Of a stretch of DNA of 64,000 bases, positions 8,297-16,291 are shown one piece after another (within the stretch, counting starts at the first letter, position 1; every line of letters begins with the position of its first letter). This stretch comes from Solicola gregarius. Lineage in GTDB: Bacteria > Actinomycetota > Actinomycetes > Propionibacteriales > Nocardioidaceae. The DNA lies in NCBI RefSeq assembly GCF_025790165.1, contig NZ_CP094970.1:930001-994000 (forward strand). Reading direction: 5' to 3'. The position numbers were made by a program, and so were the translations under genes. The notes under the pieces are model-generated. The model searched no databases. It had not been told where the DNA came from and saw only the letters and a list, made by a program, of their open reading frames with translations.

Positions 8297-9195
8297 TCAA
8301 AGGTCGAGCTCTCGACATCCAACCGTCGCGCAGGGGTTCGACACGTAGCCGTCGCGTCGTGCGGCAGCGCTACCTTCCGGGGCTCCCGGCCCACGATTGG
8401 CGACTGACTCGCGAACGACGAGTGAGGGCGCGAGTCGGAGACTCTCGACGGCTTCTCCGGAGATGCGTCTCAGGAGAAGGTCGGTCGCGCAGTCTCCGAC
8501 TTGGGTGAGGGGCGAGTGAATGCTTGAGAGAGGAATGCTCAGCTCAGCAGAGATTGACATGTCGTGATATCCGACGGTTGCGAAGTCTCGTCCGACCTCT
8601 TAGGCCGATCTGGCGGGCGGCGCCGATCACGCCGATTGCCTCGTTGTCGGTAGCGGCGAACACCGCGGTTGGGCGTGACTCGTTGGCGAACAGGCGGTGG
8701 CCTGCCCGGTGGCCATCCTCGACGCGGAATCCGGCCTCGACGAGGGAACCAGTAGTCTTGCGGCAGGATGCTCGCTCAGCCGGAATCGGAGAGGCGCACG
8801 CCGTTCCTCGAGCGAACGCCCGAGGTTCGAGCTGCCGCTGCCGAACAGTAGCGACGACGAACCGCCCGCATCGACGATGCGGGACCACTCCTTCGGCGGC
8901 GATCTCTCCGAGAGCAGCACATCTAGAGACGGCTCGGCGCTAACCGCGAAGTGCGCCTCACGTCCACGGGATTCAGCGGCCGATCGGCGGCGGATAGGCT
9001 GAGGCTGTTCCGAGCGCCTTCGTCGGCGACTCGTCTGACGGCCTCCATCGCGTCGGGGCCGTTCGGTCTCCGATTCTTGCGACCACCCGAAGACCGCTTC
9101 GAAGACGTCGAGGCCGGGTTGGACGTGCACTCGCAGGGTCGCGTTCTACCGGTGATCGATGCGAACCATCCCCGTTCGGAGATCAGACCCACCAA
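8297..9195 (-). pseudogene. LacI-family regulator, decayed by several frameshifts
   Basis: Pieces of a LacI effector domain are spread over three minus-strand frames. VGLISERGW begins near 9195 and DAMEAVRRVADEGA lies near 9050. LVEAGFRVEDGHRAGHRLF then RPTAVFAATDNEAIG are near 8640-8750. After a one-base shift at about 8600 come DFATVGYHDMSISAEL and the signature end LAPSLVVRES (8400-8420). These match the family order (start of effector domain, ligand pocket, conserved C-terminus). No intact LacI-type DNA-binding head could be rebuilt at 9196-9298. The gene is clearly non-functional. Confidence 0.8.
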
Positions 9196-9298
9196 GGAGG
9201 AGGACGCCGTCTACGTGCGGGGACGGCTGTGGCCCGCCGAGCGGATGGTGACGCGCGTGGTCTCGGTCGACGATCTGGCCGACCCGCGATGGTGGCGA

Positions 9299-10324
9299 TT
9301 ACGACAAGGCAGTCGCCCTGTCGGTTGCATTGGGCCCAGGTTGAGGGGCGCGGCCCACTTCTTGAGTCATGCCCTGCGTCTTGCGGAAGGTGCGGGGGCT
9401 GACGCCGAACCTGGTGACGAACGCCTGTCGCATGCTCTCGGCCGAGCCGAATCCACATTGATGAGCGACCTGCGAGATGGGCTGGTCGGTCGTCGCAGCC
9501 ATGCGCGCGGCGATCTCGAGACGGATCCGGCGCACGGACGCCCCGGGCGGCTCGTCGAGATGCTCGCGGAACAGTCGGGTCAGGTGCCGGGCGCTCACGC
9601 CGGCGTGCGCAGCAAGCGCCGCGACACTCAAGTCGCCGCCCGGGTTGGCGACCGCGTAATCTATGGCTGCCCGTAGGGCTACGTGGTCGGGTCGAGGCGC
9701 CGTGGTGAAGATGCTCATCTGCGCCTCGTTGCCGGGTCGCTGCAGATAAGTGACCATGCCCAGCGCCACCCAGCGCGCGAGCTCCGCACCGTGGTCCTCG
9801 GCGACGAGCTCCAGGGTGAGGTCGAGCGATGCGGTCACCCCTCCGGACGTCGAGATTCCGCCGTCTCGAATGAAGATCGGCGCCGAGTCGACATTGACCT
9901 TCGGATACCGCTCGGCGAGCTCGTCCGCGTACATCCAGTGTGTCGTCGCACGTCGTCCGTCCAGGAGCCCACAGGCAGCCAGGATGGTTGCTCCGGTACA
10001 CACCGAGGCGACCCGTCGGGCTCGATGCGCGAGGCGTCGTACCTGCCGGATCAGCTGCGCGTCGGCGGCCGCCGTCTGATGACCGTCTCCACCGGAGACG
10101 ATAAGCGTGTCGAAATCGCCAACGACGTCGAGCTTGGTCTGCGAGCGAAGTATGACGCCGTGCTCGGACCGGATATCGCCGCCATCCGAGCTCGCGAGCC
10201 TGACCTGGTATGCCGGTTCGGCTCCGAGCCGACTGGCAAGCCCGAACGCCGTCGTCACGCAGGCGATGTCGACCAGCTCGGCGCCGTCGTATCCGACGAC
10301 GACAACTTTCCGGGGAGTCGTCAT
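9299..10324 (-). CDS. GlxA-type regulator (DJ-1/PfpI domain plus AraC helix-turn-helix)
   Basis: 341 aa in two domains. Residues about 5-175 form a DJ-1/PfpI glutamine-amidotransferase-like fold, with Cys109 in the nucleophile elbow ASVCTGATILA. Residues about 220-320 hold two AraC helix-turn-helix motifs (VSARHLTRLFREH and QVAHQCGFGSAESMRQAF). The family regulates catabolic or stress genes; the effector is unknown. A longer in-frame reading starts at 10492, but ATG 10324 is preferred: TACACT (10331-10336, minus strand) lies 6 nt upstream and the family starts just before the first strand (KVVVVGYDG). It is divergent from a small membrane protein gene, its likely target. Confidence 0.9.
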   Translation of the reverse strand: MTTPRKVVVVGYDGAELVDIACVTTAFGLASRLGAEPAYQVRLASSDGGDIRSEHGVILRSQTKLDVVGDFDTLIVSGGDGHQTAAADAQLIRQVRRLAHRARRVASVCTGATILAACGLLDGRRATTHWMYADELAERYPKVNVDSAPIFIRDGGISTSGGVTASLDLTLELVAEDHGAELARWVALGMVTYLQRPGNEAQMSIFTTAPRPDHVALRAAIDYAVANPGGDLSVAALAAHAGVSARHLTRLFREHLDEPPGASVRRIRLEIAARMAATTDQPISQVAHQCGFGSAESMRQAFVTRFGVSPRTFRKTQGMTQEVGRAPQPGPNATDRATALS

Positions 10325-10330
10325 CGGTCC

Positions 10331-10336
10331 AGTGTA
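10331..10336 (-). promoter_or_regulatory. -10 box TACACT of a leaderless promoter
   Basis: TACACT ends 6 nt before the ATG of the GlxA-like gene. No Shine-Dalgarno sequence is present there. Confidence 0.5.
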
Positions 10337-10469
10337 GGAAAGCCCGGATCGGCGCAGTCGGCTGTCAATCAGCCAGGTTTCCCAGAAATCCAGCCACCTG
10401 GGCTGATTCGCTGGTTCTCTCCCGTGCCAGCTGCAATGGTAGGCCGGTGATTTCGCCTGGAACCCAAAC

Positions 10470-10883
10470 ATGAACGCGGGCTTGAAGTACATCCTGGTGG
10501 CCGCGGCGGTCTACCTCGGCGCGATCGGGCTCGCCCTGCTGCTCGTGCCGGCACAGTTCGGGGTGGACGCCGTCCCGGAGGACCCGTCTTCCGAGTTGAT
10601 CTCATTGCTGCGACTGCTCGGTGGCCCGCTCTTGGGGATCGCGGTGCTGAACTGGATGTCTCGCAACGCGGATCCGAGCGCGGCCAGGAATACCGTCCTC
10701 CTGGCGAACCTCGTCGGGTTCGGCATCGTCGCAGCCAATGACATTGTGGGAGTGTTCGGCGGAACAGCGCGTGACCTCGCCAAGATCTTCCTGGTCGTCC
10801 ACCTCGCGTTCGCGTTAGCGTTCGCCGTGTCATGGCTACGCGATTCCTCCGGGTCACGAGGTGCGTCCAGTCTGACGACATGA
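10470..10883 (+). CDS. small four-helix membrane protein, unknown function
   Basis: 137 aa with four predicted membrane segments, at about residues 5-27 (YILVAAAVYLGAIGLALLLV), 44-64, 75-95 and 105-125, and a short basic/serine tail. The pattern resembles the DUF4345-type group of small integral proteins, but I do not recognise a signature. ATG 10470 precedes the first helix directly; no clear Shine-Dalgarno sequence. It is divergent from the GlxA-like regulator across 145 bp and may be its target. Confidence 0.7.
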   Translation: MNAGLKYILVAAAVYLGAIGLALLLVPAQFGVDAVPEDPSSELISLLRLLGGPLLGIAVLNWMSRNADPSAARNTVLLANLVGFGIVAANDIVGVFGGTARDLAKIFLVVHLAFALAFAVSWLRDSSGSRGASSLTT

Positions 10884-11543
10884 TCAGAGCGCAGCACTGA
10901 CGATGATCGAGCACTTGACCGACCTCATGGCATAGCCGTCGACTGCAGGGCACGGCCGAGCTAGGTGAATATCGTGGCCCGGTTGTTCGTCGATACTGGC
11001 CGCTCACATTCACTGCTGGCCGCCGACGGGGCCGCGTGCAGCGTCCGAGTTGGCTGGACCGGCACTGGCGGAACGGCAACTCTGCGTGCGGTGGCGACTC
11101 GGGAGGCGCACATCTCGGAACGCAAAGGCACAGGTAAGTAGGGCACGACCGGGCGTGTAGGACGAACCGTATTCGAGTCGGAGGTATGTCAACGACATGC
11201 TATGGCACCGTCGGGGTCGGCTGTGAGCGTGCCAATCTGCCGCGACGCCATAGTCGTGAGCATGGTTCTCCGCATGGACACAGGTGGACCGCCCGCCGAC
11301 CCGGACAGAGGTCACAGGGATCGATCGTGCAGTTCTGAGTCTCGGGCTGCGCCTCTGCGAGGCGCGACCGGTATCGGTACAGTCGGCCTCGCGCTGGCGG
11401 GCCGTGATCATCGCCATTGGGCATCATCGGCCTCAAGCTCATCGAGTGAGTCACACCTGTACCGGCGGCACGTGCACTCGGGTGAAACGAGGCGACCCGA
11501 GCGCACGCCCATCACGGTCATCGAACAGGGGCAGCGTGACCGC
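10884..11543. other. 660 bp without a recognisable gene
   Basis: Both strands have only short or biased readings. A 60-codon plus-strand reading from GTG at about 10963 to TAG at about 11142 has plausible composition but no family resemblance. The long open frame that begins at 11202 and runs through the methyltransferase remnant is an artefact of high GC. Confidence 0.4.
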
Positions 11544-12319
11544 GTGGGACAGAACGACCGGTTAAGACTCGCATCCTCGTTCGGAGCGGCCGCAGACGCC
11601 TACGCGAAACATCGCCCCGACTACGCACAGGGTGCAGTTGAGTTGGCAATGGAACCAGCTGCAGGGTCGAAGGTGGGGCTTGACCGCGGCGCCGGCAAAC
11701 TCACCGGGATGCTGGCTGCAGCGGGCTTCGACGCAACTGCAGTCGAGCCGGACGCGTCGATGCTGGCGGAGCTTCGTAGAAACCTGGTCGGCGTACGCGC
11801 CGTGCAGGGCAGCGCAGAATCGATATCAATTCCTGACGCTTGCGTCGACACGGTGACGGCCGGGAATGCGATGCACTCATTCGATGTGGCTATCGCGGGA
11901 CCCGAGATCGCAAGGGTCCTGACACCTGGAGGGATTTTCGCTGGTCTGTGGAACGTACTGGACGATCGGGTCGGCTGGGTCGCCGATCTGGCAGGCGTAG
12001 CAGGCAGTGAGGCGATCGGCCGGCGCGACACATCCTCCGCTCGGCAAGTGGAGATGGGAACCGCCTACCTCCGCAAGGACGGCTCTGGGGCCTACCTCGG
12101 TTCACATGTTCAGGCGGCATTCGCCCACGGGCACCGCCGCACTGCCGGCTCCCTACTTACAACGCTTGCGACTAGGGCAGGGATTTTGGTCATGTCGCCC
12201 AATGCAAGGCGAGCCAGACTCGACTGGCTAGGAGACATTTTGGCGGGTCGGCTGAGACCGCCGACGGCGAGTTCGTCCTCCCGATGCTCACCTGCGTGCT
12301 CCGGATCCGGAAGCTTTGA
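11544..12319 (+). pseudogene. SAM-dependent class I methyltransferase, degenerate
   Basis: The protein starts SSFGAAADAYAKHRPDY, typical of small class I methyltransferases. It continues with the acidic motif (TAVEPDASMLAELR), a post-I motif (VQGSAESI) and a motif IV region (DTVTAGNAMHSFD). Two lesions are visible. Motif I reads LDRGAGKLTG where the family has LDLGAGTGKLT, a loss of residues in the SAM loop. A frameshift at about 12245 separates WLGDILAGR from its natural end TADGEFVLPMLTCVLRIRKL (stop 12317-12319). The gene is very probably dead. Confidence 0.72.
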
Positions 12320-12629
12320 GCCTACCCTGGGCACGAATAGGAAGACACCGCCAGTGATGCATTCTGTCCGGACAGTGTGCCGCTCGCGCCGTAGTACGCC
12401 AACCTGCCGGGCGGGTCGGTCTACCTTGTCATGCGTGTCTCTTCCTCGCCAACGCCAAGAGTTCCGGCCAGCGTCGTCGCGGTCGATAGCGAACCGCATG
12501 AGCATGTTCGGACGATTTCTCGTCATGCCACACGAGTCCGGCCGCACACAGCGGCCCTATAACCAGCTCCGATCCTCGTATTCGCAGGGAAATTTGATTG
12601 CTCCGATTCAGCAAGGAAAGGGACGCATC
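12320..12629. other. 310 bp without a recognisable gene
   Basis: An open frame passes through by chance, but its composition (Arg/Ser rich, no helices) is not protein-like. Nothing else was seen except the Shine-Dalgarno sequence of the next gene at its right end. Confidence 0.4.
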
Positions 12630-13193
12630 ATGAGCGCCGACAGTTGGTCACGGTCAACCCGATACCCGGACATGTGGGTGGATCCCGAGGAGGACCCTCG
12701 CGAGTCCGAGGGCGAACTTCGGGGGGAAAGAGCCATCTTAGTCGACTATCTGAGGTCGTACCGATTGACGTTCCGTATGAAATGCGATGACCTCGACGCC
12801 GCCCAGATGTCGAAGAGGCCGTTCGGTCCGTCTGAGTTGTCCCTGCTGGGACTGCTGCGACATCTCACTGACATTGAGCGTCACTGGTTTCGGCGAGTGT
12901 TGGAAGGTCAAGACATATCGCGGCACTTTCGTTCCGAGGACGGCACTGATCAAGCGTTCAATGGAGCGCTGGCTGACGTAGCGGTCGTCGCTCAAGCATG
13001 GGAACTGTGGGAGGCTGAGGTGACCCATGCACAGCAACTCGTCGATTCCGTTGATGACCTAGCAACAGTCGTAGAGGGCGACGACCCTTTGGAAGTGCGC
13101 GAAGTGCTGGTTCACATGATCGAGGAGTACGCACGCCACTGCGGGCACGCTGACCTCATCCGCGAGGCAATAGACGGCCGCGTCGGTCAGTAG
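12630..13193 (+). CDS. DinB/DUF664-family protein (putative thiol-dependent transferase)
   Basis: 187 aa with the four-helix DinB pattern and the metal-ligand histidines expected for DUF664: one in LLGLLRHLTDIERHWF (about residues 74-89) and one near the C-terminus (MIEEYARHCGHADLIREAID). The family includes mycothiol-dependent transferases in actinobacteria; the substrate is unknown. ATG 12630 is chosen for the strong GGAAAGGGA 6 nt upstream. An open frame continues 1.4 kb upstream without a stop, but that part belongs to the methyltransferase remnant. Confidence 0.85.
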   Translation: MSADSWSRSTRYPDMWVDPEEDPRESEGELRGERAILVDYLRSYRLTFRMKCDDLDAAQMSKRPFGPSELSLLGLLRHLTDIERHWFRRVLEGQDISRHFRSEDGTDQAFNGALADVAVVAQAWELWEAEVTHAQQLVDSVDDLATVVEGDDPLEVREVLVHMIEEYARHCGHADLIREAIDGRVGQ

Positions 13194-13303
13194 GTCAACG
13201 GTCAAGGTAAGTTGCGCCGCAAAGCCCGTGACGGTCGCCTCCGCAGCCAGCCTCTAAGAGTTGCGCTCTTGGGTGGCGACCCGAATAGTCACGCCTGGAC
13301 ACC

Positions 13304-13669
13304 TTATGGGCGATGCAGTCGTCGACAAGGTTCGTGACCCCTGAAGACGCAACGTACGAGAGCCGTTGACCGAGAATGCCTCACCGATGATCTCGCGGTG
13401 GTACGGGCTGGCAGGAGACGCGACCGACGCTCGAAGGCGACCTGTTCGGGGTCGGGCTCGGTGGGTAGTTCGTCGAGTCGCTCGGCGAGGACCGTTTGGC
13501 GCACCAGGAGACTCTCCTTCGTGCCGAACAGGGCCTGAAGTGCGCTCTTGGGGACTCCGCTGACCACAGCTAGGCGCCCGAGCGTGAGCCCCTCGAGCCC
13601 CTCGATCGATGCGGCGTGCACCGCAGTTCGGAGCACCCCTGTCCGTCGTTCGTCTCCCGGCTTCGTCAT
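13304..13669 (-). pseudogene. TetR-family regulator, truncated
   Basis: The helix-turn-helix is intact (LTLGRLAVVSGVPKSALQAL, then FGTKESLLVRQT), but after about 70 residues (LPTEPDPEQVAF) the sequence turns into low-quality Arg/Ser-rich codons and stops at 121 aa, against about 190 for the family. No other frame rescues the ligand domain. ATG 13669 follows TAGACT at 7 nt, a leaderless arrangement. A 28-bp palindromic element lies 25 bp upstream, its likely operator, and recurs at 14.9 kb. Confidence 0.7.
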
Positions 13670-13685
13670 GTCCCACAGTCTAGAG

Positions 13686-13721
13686 CACATACGTACGACC
13701 GTAGACAAACGTACGATCGTA
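13686..13721. promoter_or_regulatory. palindromic element, copy 1 (candidate TetR operator)
   Basis: The arms TACGACCGTA (13694-13703) and TACGATCGTA (13712-13721) are separated by 8 nt, with 9 of 10 positions pairing. The element lies between the truncated TetR gene and the SnoaL/DUF3237 operon. A 31-nt segment (13686-13716) recurs at 14881-14911 with 28 identities. Confidence 0.6.
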
Positions 13722-13768
13722 TGTTGTACTTCCCTTCTGGCACCACAACCGATCCCTGGAGGGAAGAA

Positions 13769-14167
13769 GTGACGCAAACACCTGATGTGGCCGCTGTCGC
13801 GGATGCATATGCGAAGGCTTGGAATTCACGAGACGTCGACGCCATTCTCGCTCTGCATGCCGACGAGTCCACGTTCCATTCACACGGCCGGGGCGCAGAA
13901 GTGAAGGGCGCCAACGGTCTTCGGACGGCCTTCGATGAGGTCTTCGAGCTGTTCCCCGGATTCCGTGCTGAGATCCACCGGCTCCTCCTCGGCGAAGGCC
14001 ACTGGACGCTCGACTGGACGCTGCACTTCGAACCGGCCTCCGGTGGCGAGCGCGGCTTTGGCGCCATCGACATTGTCGAGATCGACGAGGAGGGCTTGGT
14101 TACGCGCAAGGACACGTACTTCGACCTAGCGTCATATCGGCAGGCGATGGCAGGAACAGGATCATGA
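13769..14167 (+). CDS. SnoaL-like (NTF2-fold) protein
   Basis: 132 aa, a full-length NTF2-like domain: helix 1 (VAAVADAYAKAWNSRDVDAI), HADESTFHSHGRGAE, GLRTAFDEVFELFPGF, then beta strands ending in VTRKDTYFDLASYRQAM. Polyketide-cyclase-like or steroid-isomerase-like activities are known for the superfamily; none can be assigned here. GTG 13769 follows GGAGGGAAGAA directly. The stop overlaps the ATG of the DUF3237 gene (ATGA), so the pair is translationally coupled. It is divergent from the truncated TetR gene across the operator. Confidence 0.85.
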   Translation: MTQTPDVAAVADAYAKAWNSRDVDAILALHADESTFHSHGRGAEVKGANGLRTAFDEVFELFPGFRAEIHRLLLGEGHWTLDWTLHFEPASGGERGFGAIDIVEIDEEGLVTRKDTYFDLASYRQAMAGTGS

Positions 14168-14649
14168 CCGTGCCCGCACTGTTCGCCCCAACCCCCGGGG
14201 CCGATCTTCCGGTCGAGCACGTGTGCGACATGTCGGTCGATCTGTACGAGCCTCTGCCTATTGAGACGCCGACGGGTCTGCGCATGACCTACATCGCCAA
14301 GCCTGGCAAGGTCACCGGAGCGATCTCGGGCGAGATCCTCGAAGGTGGCGGCGACTGGGTCGTGGTGGGAGCTGACGGCGTGAGTCGATTGGACATCCGA
14401 CAGACCATTCGCACCGACGATGGAGTACTTATCCACTTCGCCGCTCCCGGTGTCGTCCGTTTACCTGCTGATGGTCGCGAGAGGATGGCACGAGGCCTGC
14501 GAGTGCCCTTCACTGAAAGCTATATCCGTCTTACGCCGCGGTTCGAGACCAGCGACGAGCGCTACAGATGGCTCGCTGGCCACGTCTTCGCCGCCGTAGG
14601 TGAACTCTCAGCGGGACACATCGACTGGCGCATTTACAAGATCATCTAA
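14164..14649 (+). CDS. DUF3237-family beta-barrel protein
   Basis: 161 aa. It matches DUF3237 in pattern: LPVEHVCDMSVDLYEPLPIE, then GEILEGGGDWVVVGADGVSRLD, IRTDDGVLIHFAAPG, and the end GHVFAAVGELSAGHIDWRIY. The family folds as a small barrel of unknown function and often sits in aromatic or lactone catabolic operons. ATG 14164 overlaps the SnoaL stop by 4 nt. The two probably act on the same ligand, which is inference from coupling. Confidence 0.85.
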   Translation: MTVPALFAPTPGADLPVEHVCDMSVDLYEPLPIETPTGLRMTYIAKPGKVTGAISGEILEGGGDWVVVGADGVSRLDIRQTIRTDDGVLIHFAAPGVVRLPADGRERMARGLRVPFTESYIRLTPRFETSDERYRWLAGHVFAAVGELSAGHIDWRIYKII

Positions 14650-14880
14650 GAAGGCGGCTTCGAGCCTGGGTAGTAGCGATCGAGCAGCGGGTGAGGGCGT
14701 CGCGAGCTGGGCCCGAGAGTGAGCGCGCCGGGATCACGCGAGAGTCGTGCGCCGATCTCGACGGCTCGGACACGCTGCCGCAGACCGTTGCCCCACCTAC
14801 CGCTCGTCGCGACTCGGCAGCCGGTTTCCCTTGGCGAGCGATCAGCTCGCTGATGCGGCCGAATGTCAGGTGGTCCCGAT

Positions 14881-14916
14881 CACATAGATACGACCGTAGA
14901 CAATCGTACGACTGGA
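14881..14916. promoter_or_regulatory. palindromic element, copy 2
   Basis: It repeats the left arm TACGACCGTA (14889-14898), the spacer GACAATCG and the first half of the right arm (TACGAC). The outer part of the right arm has diverged (TGGA). It lies about 100 bp upstream of the broken GNAT gene, suggesting that gene once belonged to the same regulon. The remainder of 14650-15012 holds nothing recognisable. Confidence 0.5.
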
Positions 14917-15012
14917 TTGGGCGCGTAATTGCAACCCCACTTCGACGATCGGGTTAGTGTCGGCCCCCCGTCCTTGCTGACGGCGGGATCCATCGAACCA
15001 GGATGAACGGTC

Positions 15013-15245
15013 GTGATTGAACTCCGCTCCGTTAGCCACGCCGATGTCGAATACGTCGCGCAGATCTGGCATGCGGGGTGGCACGAGGCGCATGACGGCA
15101 ACGTGCCCGATCCCTCGTTGCGGCTCGTCCCCGAGAACCGTTCGCTTTACGCGGTGCGGATCGCATCTCGGACACCGTTGTCGCCGTGGTCGACGGAGCC
15201 GTCGCGGGGTTTGCCATGGTCAACGGTGACGAAGTCGACGGGTGA
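15013..15245 (+). pseudogene. GNAT acetyltransferase, truncated and frameshifted
   Basis: The N-terminus is a normal GNAT beginning (ELRSVSHADVEYVAQIWHAG, then PENRSLYA). A frame change at about 15150 leads into ADRISDTVVAVVDGAVAGF and VNGDEVDG, stopping at 15243-15245. The acetyl-CoA-binding motif A (Q/RxxGxG/A) is missing entirely. No downstream frame supplies it. Confidence 0.65.
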
Positions 15246-15443
15246 CGTGTACGAACACGCGGTGGTCGCGCCTACGCTCGACGGGCACGCGATCGACGAA
15301 CTCGGCGAACGCACACCAATACCCCTGGGGAACCAACAGTAGCGAGGGCTGTGCGTAGATCTCGTTCGTATTGTTCGGCGGGCTTGCACGACGCTTACAC
15401 GCGACGAATGCGTCGCGCAACACCCCACTACGACCATGTTGAT

Positions 15444-16241
15444 ATGACCGACCATCTAGTGGCCCACTTGCGTACAGCCCTGTCCGGGGCGGTCGAGGGT
15501 CATCGTCCCTTTCAGATCCTCTCCGACGAAGAACTGGTGGCGATAGAGGACCCTCGCGCGTCCGAGTTCAGCATGCAGCCGTGGATCGACTCGCTGGAGG
15601 ACGACCTCGCCGAGCGCACGGTCGCTCGGTTTGGTGAACGCAGTCTGCTTCTGCGTGGTCTACTCAGGCCGAAGGCTGACGAGTCCGGAGCTACCCTCGT
15701 ACCGTCTGACGAGCTGAGACTTGCGGCCGAGGCGCGGTACCTCGGGGTGGGCTACATCATGATGAGGTCGACCTACGCCCGAGCGCGATCCGGACGCTAC
15801 GTGGTACTTCAGCCCGAGATCGGCGGATACGAGGAGGACATCGACAGCGACGGGATGCATGTCTATTCGGCGTGTACCTACGCGGCGGCTACCCGGCGGC
15901 TAGCTGAGTACGCACTACCGCACGTGCGTCACAACAGCGGGGGAGTACGCGTTCGCATTCGCGCCAGCCACTGGCAGCGATGGCTTGTGAACGAGCTTGG
16001 TGCCGACGTACGGCCGGTGCAGGTGAACCTGTTCCTCCGGGGCGCGTCCGTGGCGCTCGAGCCCGATGTCTGGTTGGTGGCGAGTGCCGGTGACGTTGGT
16101 CTCCTCGCCGTGCGTGAACAAGATGATCTTCTCGTCACCTCGATGACACGAGCGCGACTTGAGCGCCGACTCGCTGAACGGGTTGCGCACTCTCTGCGGA
16201 TTGATCTATCGACACAACTAATAGAGCCCACCCCCCTGTAA
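15444..16241 (+). CDS. uncharacterised 265-aa protein, possible EspG-like type VII secretion partner
   Basis: 265 aa, no signal peptide or membrane segment. The opening (RPFQILSDEELVAIEDP, about 21-37) and the alternating strands and helices recall EspG/ESX-associated proteins, but the match is by eye only. Its residues about 95-160 and 174-247 line up with residues 587-652 and 668-741 of the next protein: SGR, a conserved Ala-rich helix ending in L(A/T)xxLP or ELTPL, SxWQxR, then a basic C-terminal helix. The start at ATG 15444 is uncertain; ATG 15408 is in frame and neither has a Shine-Dalgarno sequence. It is followed after 50 bp by the 746-aa gene. Base composition is lower in GC than the chromosome to the right. 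Confidence 0.6.
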   Translation: MTDHLVAHLRTALSGAVEGHRPFQILSDEELVAIEDPRASEFSMQPWIDSLEDDLAERTVARFGERSLLLRGLLRPKADESGATLVPSDELRLAAEARYLGVGYIMMRSTYARARSGRYVVLQPEIGGYEEDIDSDGMHVYSACTYAAATRRLAEYALPHVRHNSGGVRVRIRASHWQRWLVNELGADVRPVQVNLFLRGASVALEPDVWLVASAGDVGLLAVREQDDLLVTSMTRARLERRLAERVAHSLRIDLSTQLIEPTPL

Positions 16242-16291
16242 GCGCCCATCCTCTTGCCAGTTACGAACTATTGGAGTATTGGAGCAGCGCC

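Noticed and set aside
9196-9298. DNA-binding head of the LacI pseudogene
   Set aside because: None of the three minus-strand frames gives a LacI HTH with its conserved hinge; the region is left unassigned.
11202-13193. A single 663-codon open frame joining a methyltransferase and a DinB domain
   Set aside because: The methyltransferase leaves its frame at about 12245, the linker is not protein-like, and the DinB gene has its own strong ribosome binding site at 12621. The open frame is a GC effect.
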